From Numida meleagris (lineage: Eukaryota > Chordata > Aves > Galliformes > Numididae), in NCBI RefSeq assembly GCF_002078875.1, contig NC_034414.1, positions 18,887,883 through 18,951,882 on the forward strand: 64,000 bases of DNA. Reading direction: 5' to 3'. A program made the translations under genes and the position numbers. Below, in pieces: positions 21,501 through 32,700 of the stretch. The notes under the pieces were generated by a model. It was not told where the DNA came from, searched no databases, and saw nothing but the letters and a program-made list of their open reading frames with translations. Numbering within the stretch: position 1 is the first letter of the stretch; every line of letters begins with the position of its first letter.

Positions 21501-24307
21501 ATATAAGATGGATGTCTGCATCCTCCTAATATAAGGAGTGTTCAGTATCATGCAAGACAACTCAAAAAATGATTATTCTGCCTCGTTTCAGTTTTACACA
21601 AGGAATAATTCTTTGTTTCTGATTTTGTGCTGTCTATCAAACATTGCCTTGCTCACACGTCTAGTCTAGGAGCTGCACTTTTTTCTGCAGAATGTGATAA
21701 AGAAACACTTGGTCCCTTATTTTTTTTCCCAATGGATGCAGATGGAAATAGCTTCTTCATAGGACTGGAAATGCATTGAATGTCCTGGAGGTCTCCAAAG
21801 GAATTCGTAGGTGCTGCATGTTTGAAGGTAAGATGTAGGTACTCTTCCGTACTGCTGTTCTTCTGTGTTCCTGCTTTCCTATGGATGAGAGAATAATTGG
21901 CTGGGTGAAGCCAAAAAATCCACCTGGGTGAAGAGAACAGCAGCTGTGATTACTAGTGAGCACACTGCTGAGAAGAATGAGGCACATCTTCATCTTCCTT
22001 CTCTCTTCTATGCAAATGTCAGCTTGGTTTGCTAAAATCAACATATGGCCCTCAAAGATGTAAAGCCAAGTCTAAAACTTGTTCTTGGTCTGATATTCTG
22101 GCCAGCAGGACCAGCATGAAGTTCATCACCCCTTTCTTTTTATGTCCTACCCTATAGCTTAGAAGGCTTGGGATAGAAGAACAACCAAGAATGTGTGTGG
22201 AGCTGATAAAAGAAATTTCTTCCTGTTCCCATGCTGTTTTGACTTAGCATTTCAGATGACAATTCTCCTAATATTTGCCTGGCAACAGAACCTGTATGCA
22301 AGCTCTTTGGAATAAATAGTGCTGAAGAGGCCACCTCAGGGTGAATGGAAATCCTCCCTTACAGGATTTTCACTTGATAAATAGCCAACTTTGTTCTGAG
22401 GCTTTCCCCTTTAGTGACTTTAATGCTTTCTTTAAATAAGAAGAACTAAGTATGTGGAAAATTGTCAGTATGAGAATGTCACTCCAACTTCAATATTCAG
22501 TCTGAATTAAATCTTGCTTAAAAATATTGATTCTGAGAAGTGTCAGCACGTATTCACAGTACTATAATTAGGTTATATCCTTGCTTACTAATAGTAGATT
22601 GGAAGAAAAAACCAATAATTATGAATAATAGTTTAGGTGTTTAATTTCCTTTCTTATTTAATGAGAACTTGTGTATTGTGGAAAATGTAGTAAGAAATGT
22701 TCCACGCAATCCTTCCTAATTTTTCTGTAGCTCAGTTTGATGATGATTTAACTGGATCTTACGATAAAAACTAGAGCATATTCACATCGTGCACTTTGTG
22801 CCTCCGGGACAAGCTTAAACCTTGCAAAGCACATTCTTCAAACTGCTCAAACTTGCTGCCTTCTGAACTTGTAGAGTGAATCTTCAAAGACACGACTGCT
22901 TAGAAATCTAATTTTTTTCCAAGCTTGAGGCAGTAATATGCAATGCATATAGTTCAATTTGTGACAGAAAGTAGCTGAGTTACAACCAGGCCTCCATTTG
23001 GTTAAGATTTGGCAGGATTTTTAAAGAACAGACTGTGAGAGCTAAGGCTCTTCCAATTTGTACTGGTGGGTGCTGTGGTTCATAACAAAGTCCTTGGCCT
23101 CTGCATTTCCACTGTGCTAGAAGCAGGTGGAGGTGGGAGTCATCATGCCTAAATGGTGGAAATGAACTCCTTTATTTATGTGATGTCTAGAGGCGTAATC
23201 AGCCTGAAATCCTTGCTGCAATTAGTAAAATGTATATCATTTATTGCTGAAACAGGCTAAGATGCTTTTCTGTCACATGGAAGGGCTGACATCTGAGTTT
23301 GCTTTTTGCTTCAGACTTGGCAGAGTGCAGGTCAAGCCCAGATGTCACTGGGGAGTGACCAATTCTGTCCTGTTATGCAGATAGGATTTTTCTTGAAAAG
23401 CTGTGATTCATCTTAAATGGTGCTTTGCAAGGTAATCCCAAATGACAAAGATGGTGTGCAGAATTACATGCTTTCTGAAGACACCATGATCCTGTGTAAC
23501 GCTTGTGCCTCCCTTGGAGATGCTGGTGCTTTTCAGCAGCTTAGGATGGTACTAGGTAGGCATCAGGATGTAAAAGGTAGTGTATTTTTTGGCAGAGAGC
23601 CTTATTAATGATGCTGGATTTAATTCTTTCTGAATAAAATGGCTTTTGCAGTCTCTTTGGAGATTTGAAAAATGAACGTTTGAATTGGTGCTGTAAATGT
23701 CAATAAGTGAACAGTTTCCACGTGTAGTCATTTAGGATCTCGATTCTGTTGCCCATTGATGCCTTCAGTGGCACAGGAAGGCAGTGTATGAAAAATAATG
23801 TACATTTCTCTGCCCTGCTTTAGTTTTAGAAATAGATGTGTTATCGGCCTTGGGAGAAGTGTATTAAATTGCCTTGTTGTTTGTATACTGCATTCGTGAG
23901 CGTGAGGGAATAGCTGGGCAACCTTTTTTTCCTGGCTGAAGTCACCTGCAGACTCGGTTGGATAACAGGTTATCTCAGTGCCACTAGAGTTACAACACTA
24001 ACAGTTTACAGTAGTTGACCCTTTTTAAGACTTTCAGATTTTTATCAGATTATTTCTAAACTGTGCCTAAACAGGCCACTCCCTTCCAAAGCATTCTCCA
24101 CTGTGTGCTCAGACTTGTGGTTAACAATATCTGAAATAGCTTTTTGCTGTGTTTTCTATATCTGCACTGCCTGGATTAGCTGCTCAAGGAAGAGATTGAA
24201 CTAATGGATTAAATTTAGTGAAATCTGTTCTGATTAGCATCATCTTATCTTCTGCACTTCCATTCCTATGGCAGAACTAGAGTCAGTTATATGTTCTTGA
24301 GCTGACT

Positions 24308-24510
24308 GACCCTGCCTGACCTCCCCCCACGGTGGCCCTGACCAAGGCCCCATTGACTGCCCAGTCCCAGCTGTCCCTGCCCTCACAGCCATCAGGCCTG
24401 GGTGTCACCCTGGGCCTGGCCCCCAGGGAGGTGCCTGGCTCTGCCCTGGCCCACACGTGGACAGGCCCAGGCTACAAGGTCCTGCCTCCAGGGAGTGGTT
24501 CTGTGTACCC
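24308..24510. other. GC-rich patch in AT-rich intergenic DNA
   Basis: About 200 bp rich in CCTG, CCCAG and GGCC words, sharply different from both flanks. It contains an open frame (24332-24571 plus) with a biased composition of Pro, Gly, Ser and Leu and no recognisable domain. CpG is scarce, so it does not look like a CpG island. Confidence 0.55.
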
Positions 24511-25764
24511 TTGGTATGAGTTAGGGAGACATGAATGGAAGAAAGGCATGCACCTTCATTCGTGTTGTTAACAAGTTGCAGTGGGCAGAAAACTATACAA
24601 ATCTAAGAGGAGGTACTTTACAGTTGTTCACATTTTAAGCACATCTCTACAGTAAATCTTCATAACTGGACTGGGACCTAGAGGCTTGTTGATCTGCTTT
24701 GGACGTGGCACAGGAGGACTGCCTGGCTGTGTTTTGTGTGTGATGGTCCTGGAACGTTGGTAATTCCTGCTAGTTTTCAAGAGTGTGAAGGCTTGATTTT
24801 TTTTTTTATTAGCAGCCTAACCAGAATATTTGTACTATATTTTACTACCTAAATTACACAGATGCTAGATATATTTGAAAATCTACATCCCTCAGTTCTA
24901 CGTCTTGTCATTGACTGACATATGTTTCTATGTCAAGATTAGTGCCCTTGTTTTGGTTGTGACTGACGATGTTTCCTTCAGCCAAGTTGTTTTCCCATAT
25001 TATGAAATAGGCAGCTGCAACAAACTTTTGAGCATTTTTCACAGCATGCCCCTTATGCTGTGTTTTATCCCTAAGGGATTTATTTCCCAGAAAGAATATC
25101 TGTAGCTGTTCTGCAGATAAAAACAAACAAAAGGATGAGAAATAGGAGAAAGATGAGTCTTTCCAAACAAATATGCGTAGTTTCTGGAAGAAACCTCGTT
25201 GGTAGTCATCTCTAGTGTGAATTTTGCAGGCTGTTGGTAGAGCTGGGGCATTATCTAGGTTCTAAAGTCAGGAACCACTGTCCTCCATCCCAGCTGTTGC
25301 CCACTCATCCCATGTAGTGAGGTACCTGGAATAGGGTTGCTGCAGCAGTGCTTAGTTTGATAATCCCAATTCTTAAAACAGTCACTTGCCTTGAAAGATA
25401 ATTCCTATTGCAAATAATACCATCGTTTTCTGAATTGCAAGAAAAAGGCTTTTAGGGTTAAGGAACACCTCAGTGAACTGAGGTTATGCAGAGTAATGGG
25501 TGCAGAGCTGTCCATTGGTAAGCAAAGTTAGAACCCCATTGAACCTCCCTGAATGCCACTTGGGGTAAGCCTAAAGCAGTTACGGATTTACAGCTGTAGC
25601 TTAAATTTATTATGTTGAAGAAGCAATCCCTGTAAAACTACAGAATAATTATGTTACTTCCAAAAACCGCAGATGAATTCTCATATACCGCCTTTCATTC
25701 TAAAAAATTTGCTTATTGTTGGGTTGATCTATGGAGCAGCTGAGGGCATGCACCACACATTAAT

Positions 25765-25770
25765 TTTATT
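25765..25770 (-). terminator. ELF5: Candidate ELF5 polyadenylation signal
   Basis: AATAAA on the minus strand about 885 nt past the ELF5 stop codon. Other minus-strand copies exist further on (for example near 25607 and 25080). The choice is a guess based on distance. Confidence 0.3.
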
Positions 25771-26653
25771 GGTATATGTACAACACTGTGTCATAAGCTG
25801 CTCTGTTCAACTGATGTCTGTACAGATGTGGGCAAAGGCTCTTTAGAAACGTCTCCACAAATATTCATTTACATTTTAAAACTAATCTACTTCAGCAAAT
25901 TCTTGTACTCTATCCAGAACTGCTTCTTCCAAATGTGGAAGTGACTTAAATTCACCTTCATGAAAAAAAAAAACCAAATACATCAAGTGTGTGTTGTTCT
26001 ATATCTTTGCACAGATGGAATTAGTAGCTAAAGGTGGTGACTACTTGATGTATATATTTCAGAATTGAATTTGATTTTTTTTTTTGTTAACTAGGTTGAC
26101 TGGACATATTAAATCCAGGCACATAGAGGAGAGTGGACTGCATGTTTTAAACAACACATGGGTTTGTGGCATATCTGAGAAATGCAATTATTTGGAGTGG
26201 AATGGATCAGAAGAGTGTTTTTCTCATCAAATGGAAAAGAAGCTTTTCTACATTCTTTAGAAATACTGTAACATAACTGGGAAATGTCTCTAAATATTCT
26301 GCTTTAAATGGCAGCAGAACAGGGAGGAATTTCGTGCTGGTCAGTGACCATGCCGGCTGAGACAGGGGAGACAGGCAGGTTTTAGTTGTCACTTGAGCAG
26401 CAGGTAAAAATATTCCTAAAGGCTTGCTAGCAGACAGTGCTTGGCAGAAAACACAAAGGCAAAAATGACTCCAAAATTCAAGTGCTCTTTTTGATGTTGT
26501 AGCCTGTCTCCTGAAGCAGACTGCAATGAATTCGTCCAGACGGGCTGAGAGGAGAGAGGGAGAGGAAAACCTCTCTCTCAAGTGTCCACTGCAGCTGGAC
26601 CATCCAGATTATGGTGTCTTTTGTGCCGAGCATGTGTGGAAGCACTGAGCAGT

Positions 26654-26750
26654 TCATATCTTGCTCTCCTGCCATCCGTGGGCATTCTTCCCAAACTTGT
26701 ACACCAGCCTTCTGTCCACTCGTTCCAAAATGCCTGTTTTATAATAGTAT
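26654..26750 (-). CDS. ELF5: ELF5 coding exon 6 (end of ETS domain, stop)
   Basis: 97 nt: one base of the split Arg codon, then [31 protein letters not shown] and TGA. Acceptor CCCTGCAG. The last residues differ from the human ending (EDKL). Confidence 0.97.
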
Positions 26751-29700
26751 CTGCAGGGAAAGCAAACAAAAAAGCAATGGAGAAAATAGTAGTAGAACTC
26801 AGATTATGGGAGTTTTTTACATAGACATCACAGCCTGAGAATAGAATGGGAGTCAATGTGCTCTTTCCAGTCTTCCTTTCCATTAAATTGCTATGTTGTG
26901 ACTTTAAAGAGCTTTAAGTTTTCCCAGGTGCCTTGGATTATACCTTCCACTGCTTGAAAATTACAAGGAATACAAAGTGTTTTTGTTAGCTAGTCATATT
27001 TTTACGTAAGATTACCACAATTCAGCAGAAACTGCGAATGTTACTTCTAGAGTAAAAAAGGTCATTTTGCAAATATAGTCTAAATTCTCAGCTCAGTTAC
27101 GTTATAGTTAAGTGATAGCTTTGTTGCAATCAATGGAGTTGATTGCCCCACTCTACCACTCTGCATTTAGCCCTGTGATCCTGTTTGTAACAAAGGAGAC
27201 TGGGTGCTCTCTCAGGACCTATCGAATAAACAGGAAGTACCAACCCGCATCTGCCCAACATAAGTTTTCAGGATAGTAACGAGAAATGGATGTTGAGCCA
27301 GAAGTCAAGTGAGGTGAGGGACCCTTCCACCAGTTAACTCACCGAAGAGCTCTGCTCAATTTTTCGTATGTCATTCTGTCATTTTTCTTCCTTTGTCCCC
27401 ACATCTTTGCCAGAGCTTCTGATTTAACAACCCGAAAAATGCCTTGTCCCCTGTCCTCCCATTCCAGAATGCCACTATTTTCTTCAGGAGAAAGGAGGAG
27501 GTCTCTTACAAATTCCCACAAATGAGAACTCTGCAGGTCTTGAAAAGGAAGAGGACAGTTATTCAGTAGATGTTTTCTTACTCAGGCAGAATTATATTTA
27601 CAGTGCATTTTGTCACCAGCTAGTTATTCTTGCTGTCTGTTCGCACTGATTTCAATTTAGCTTTCAAAGTGTTAGTGTATTGCCTCTCTATAAATGGAAT
27701 CAGGAAAAAGAAAAGCACTCCAGAAAATATCAGTGAAGGGCTTTACAAATACCTATGGTGCTAGAATCTGTTTTCTACTCCAGGAATTTTACTGTAGCAC
27801 AGTTTTAGTTATGTCATTCACTGGTTCTGTTCCACTTACCGTTGACAACTTTAGCACAGGGTTTAAACTGGTGCTTTTGAAGAATTTTTAATGTTCATGT
27901 CAAGCGTTTCAAGAGAAAAATTGTAACAAAGATTGGGTTGGCTAAAAATGAGATAAAGTGCCAGTTTCCCAGCATGGATAGACAGTTCCTTTTCCTATTG
28001 TTTCACCTAGCTCAGAGACGTGTTTGTGCATCAGGTGTGCCACAAATAATGGGACTCTAGCTTAAAAAGAAGAGGAGAGGAGAGAAGGGAAGGGAAGGGA
28101 AGAGGCAGGTGTAGCTATTGTCTTAGCTTCAGATTAGACGCATGGAATCACAGAATCACCAAGGTTGGAAAACATCTCTGAGATAGTCCAGTCCAACCAT
28201 CCACCAATATTTCCCCACTAAACCATATCCCTTTCTACAAAATCTAAGCTTTTCTTGAACAGCTCATGGGTTGGTGACTCAACCATCCCCCTGGGCAGCC
28301 TGTTCCAGTGCCTGACCACTCAGAGAATAAATTTTTCCTAATATCCAATTAATTGGGTGCCAATTAACTGACGTATGAATGCATGTTGGATCTCAACACT
28401 GACCCAAGCATTTAAAAATAATGAGTCAGCCCCCAACAAAGTCCTGAGAGCAACATAAGAATAATGAATGTCATAATAATATCTGAAGTTTCTTATTTGG
28501 TTTTCTGCATTTACAATCTTTGTTATTTTCAGATTGTTTTCCAGTCATTCTGCAACTCGATGGCTAGAAGCACTTTAAACATGTAAATAGAAAAAGAAAC
28601 GTGGCTTTAAGAAAAATACCAAGTACCTCAAGACTCATGATAAAATCATGAGAGCTGGCAGTGCTTAAAAGCCAAACCTCAGTGAAATTTTATTTATTTG
28701 CGGTATCATTAGGGTTTCTTTTGATAACCACATGGAGCTGGAGAGTTAGAACAACGTGGGCTGTGTAATCTTGAATTTTGAGTTTCTGATATGTACTTAC
28801 TTGTTCTACCATGACTGTGACATTCTTGGCCGCTGATGCCACCTGCCCTCATGCATGCCTTATCACGCACCGGGACTGAACTACAGAATAACGTGAGAAG
28901 TGAAGAAGGAACTCCTGAGTCTGGTGGCAACTTGGTCAAAAGGTCACCTATGCAAACGCCATGCAACATTAAGTCAAAGAGGGTATGTGAGCTGCAACTT
29001 TATCTCTTTAATAAAACTCTAGCACGAAGGTAAGCACAAGTGAATAATTAACACAACTGTGTGGCTTGCAGCACAAAAAAAAATACATGAAATTTTTGTC
29101 AGTGCTCTATTCAAAATGCTTGGATTCTGTAGGTTTACGGAATTGGGTGCCTGGTGTGTGGGGGTGAAAGTTTCTTGGCTTTACGCTTTGCAGTGGTTCT
29201 GGGAGGTCAAAACTGCCTCAGTAGGCAACTACAGTATTTGCCAGCATGCTTATAGGGGTGATCAGCACTTGAATCAACACTTCAGAATTTCTGTCTCAAT
29301 ACTGCAATAATGAGAGAGCAATTAGAAGAGGGTATTATTGACCCCAGTGGGAAGAATTATTAAAGTCTGCTAGGAAAAGCAGTACATAGTCTAGTGACTA
29401 CAAAAAATGTGTATCTGCTGAGTACGCATCTAGTGAGAAGGGGTATTGGTGAAACCTCGTGAAAGCAATTAACAGTGAAGACCTACAAATTCATTTCATG
29501 GGATAAATCGTAGTGGGATAAAAGTTACAAAATAGGGGAACTTCTGTGGATAGTGTGTTTTCCATTGAATGCAACTTAGTGTGTATGAGCAAGTTTACTT
29601 ACAGTCCTTGTTGGATAATTTTGTTTCTTCTACATCAGTAAAAAATGAAGTGCCTGTCAGGGAAAAACATAACCCAGTGTTCAGTGCTTTTCTTCAGAAG

Positions 29701-32700
29701 AGTAACTACTGAAATCAATGAAATAAGTTTTCAGCTTCTCCACTGCTAAAATGATTTGTCATTTCTACTTCTTGATCTGTTTTTATCCTCCATTTTCCTT
29801 ACCCTTTGCATCACATCTACTCATGTGTCTCTTCTCCTCTCTCCGAAACTCACTTGCAGCTTCTTTTCTGCTTAGATCACTCATTCTTCATTCGGTCTCT
29901 TTAAAACTACTCCTGCGTCCTTCCCCTACCTAACGATCACCTCTATTGCTGGAAACCAGATGTGCACATGGCTGGAACTGTCTGTGTTAGCAGGTTAGTG
30001 TCACCTTGGTAAAGGAGTCATTACATTCCCAGCATGTAAATGAATGCTTTGAACATACCAAGCTGCGTTCAGGGAACTTAAACCATGCTGAGAAGTCCGG
30101 CACACAAAATAAGAAAATGATAGACTTAGGCTTGCTTGTAGAGGAGCAGCTGTGTGCATTGCCTGCTATGCTGTGGCAGTCTCGTTACAGGACTGTGTAC
30201 TGCCTTTCCTCACAGGCCTTGGGCAATGCATACGGCGGATGGGCATGGTCTGTTGTATTTAATCTACACTCGGCTGTTCAGTGTCAGCTCTCATAATCCC
30301 ATCAAACACAACTGGTCTACTTTCTGAGAAAGAGAGCAGCCTTCACTCTGTTGGATTACAGGAATAACTGCGTGTTATGACCCCCTGTATCCCATCTGGA
30401 TGTACCCTGGGATTATGCGGGTTGAGCAGTTTCAGCAGAAAGGTCAAGGGTGGAGCAGCGCTGGAGCCTGCACAAAGGTTTCTGTGGTCCAGGGAGGAGC
30501 CTGGTGCTCATGTGGCTGAGCCCACGACTACACCAAGAGTGCCAGCTGTGGCTGTGTCCTTCTGTAGGGCAGTACCTAAGCGGCTCTCATGTTTTACTTG
30601 ATTCAGCGTGAATCCCACGTTTTCTGCTAGCAAGAAATTCACACAAAAAGCACTGCTTTCTGTTTTGCATTTGGTTTCTGGAACGCTCACCGTGCATCCT
30701 GATGTTCTGTAAGATGAAATACAAGTATTCACCACAAATGCCTGCAGCATCCAGGAACTCTTCCTGAGTCATGTTGCACAGCTGTAAGCCACTGATATTA
30801 AAATGGGAAAAGGAAATGCAGTTGGCATCTAGCTTGTACTGGTCACAGCAGAACTGCAGCCATTCACAGACGTTGTGCTTACTCCAGTGCTCCGGGTGGA
30901 TGGATGTCCAGAAAGAATCAGAATCTGTAACACATTTGGCAAGAAAGAGGAACATTGCAATGCAAAACTGATTGTGCTCTCCATTTTAATAACCATGCTC
31001 CAAGCAAAACTGATCCCCCTTCTTTCTTCTGTTATGGCTGCAGACTTCCTTCCTTATTCTTTTAGAAAATACCAGGGCCTGCCTTGTGCATTTTAGTTAC
31101 TGCTGTTGCCACGCAAATATGCATGTTAATTGTCTTAGACCTACTGAGAGAAACTGCTTACATGTACAAAGGATCTCTCTCTCTCTAAAATAAATAAATA
31201 AAAGGTATAAGAAAATTAGAGTAGAGAATTTGTGAGAACTTAGCAGTGTGTGATAACAATGAGTGATGCATTCCTGGGCTGAAATAACCTGACATATTCT
31301 CCTTCAGTAATATCCATGGCAGTTGGGTAAATGCCATTAATTTTCAGCTAAAATGATATTAATGCTATAGGTGGGATTACTTTTTGTTATGTTAGAAACT
31401 GAAAAATGCATTACTTTTAATACACCTATTCATTGGCTTTGATTATCTATCTGTATCATTTATTGTACTCCTGGAGTCGCTAAAGAGTAAATAACAACAG
31501 GAGGGCAACCAAATAGCATGTGAATGAGAGTAGTATAATGTAATCAGAAATGATTTCGTTTATTTTCACATCTAACAGCATCGTATTCTTGACTTACGTT
31601 TCCCACTGTCTCCGTCTGGTCATCCATTTGTTATTATTTTATTTTCAAATGGATCCTGAACATCTGATTTTAGGTACTGCTTATATGAAATGGCAATTCA
31701 AATTAGGTTATGATAGCACTGCGAGCAAAGTGAATTGTAGCTGTCATTTGTCTAGACAACCAGTTCAGAGTGCAAAATGATGCAAATAGGCTGGATGAGT
31801 TTCCAAGGTAAAATGAATTACAAGGGTTTGAAATTGTGACAGAATAACTGAAACATGGATCTTGCATCCTACGTGGGCTTCTGTTAAATAATTAATACTT
31901 CTAATTAGAAGTCCTAAAAGTTTACAGGGGAATTTGTGGTTGCTTTCATGAATCATTCCCAGGCTATAAATATAATCATCTGTATGCACATATGGAATTA
32001 ATGTAATACCGAACCTCTGCTGTGACATCGCCGTAAAGCAAAGAGGTGGGCAGAAGATCTGGGTCTGGCTTTTGGGGCCCATTGCTCAAGGATATTTGAA
32101 TCTGAGATTTTATTCAGCTCCTGATTTAAAAGGGAAATCTGGTGAGCCTGACATCAGGTTGGCTGCTCTAAGCCCTGCAGATGGCATACACCTGGCTATG
32201 TCAGAGTCTGGAGGTTTCCTTGGGTGGAATGGGAGTGCTGGAAGCACTGGGCTCACAGGGCTTCTGCCAGGAAAAAAATAAAATTGCTTTAATACTAGGC
32301 TTGAGCTCTACAGGAATCTCAACTTTAGAGGCTGTTCAAGAAAAGCAGAAGGCTGAATCGATCCCTTTTGGACCAGGCAGACTATTTTTATTTAATCCTG
32401 TGCCAAGAGCCTCCAGTCCCCTTAGGAAAGCTGGAGCGTCCCCAGGTCCCCAGCTAGACAGACTGACTGCGGAGGGGCCGTTCCGTGGGACTGGGCACAC
32501 ATCCAGCCCTGTGTTTCCTGAGCTGCCCTGTGAGCTCTCTGCCCTTCCATGGGTACAGTGAATTGTCTCACAGTGTTTTGGCCACTGGTCTTGAAAATTT
32601 GACTTGACAGTGATAAATATCAGCTTTGCTGGCAGTACAAATGCCACAGCATGTTTCTTTCATGGACCAGCACTCATCCGGTCTAGTTTCCTTGTTTGCT

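Larger units (their letters stand above)
15501..26653. other. CAT-ELF5 intergenic DNA (includes ELF5 3' UTR at its right end)
   Basis: About 11 kb of mostly AT-rich sequence. No coding exon was recognised on either strand and all reading frames are under 130 codons without family motifs. The right end, downstream of the minus-strand ELF5 stop at 26654, must contain the ELF5 3' UTR. A GC-rich patch lies at ~24310-24510. Confidence 0.55.

Noticed and set aside
24332..24571. 79-codon Pro/Gly/Ser-rich frame
   Set aside because: Composition comes from the GC-rich patch. There is no domain, no clear splice sites and no known homologue. The patch itself is listed as a finding.
26582..26838. Plus-strand open frames of 75-80 codons
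   Set aside because: They are antisense shadows of the last ELF5 exon.
26578..26883. Minus-strand 101-codon frame over the last ELF5 exon
   Set aside because: It reads the exon in a different frame. The true frame is fixed by the [14 protein letters not shown] motif and the split Arg codon.
28709..28969. 86-codon minus-strand frame as a protein
   Set aside because: Only the 42-nt core (28801-28842) is ELF5 exon. The rest is intron read-through on both sides.
32181..32647. Overlapping 126-codon (+) and 103-codon (-) frames in the ELF5 intron
   Set aside because: Complementary frames in a GC-richer stretch without recognisable motifs; likely chance.
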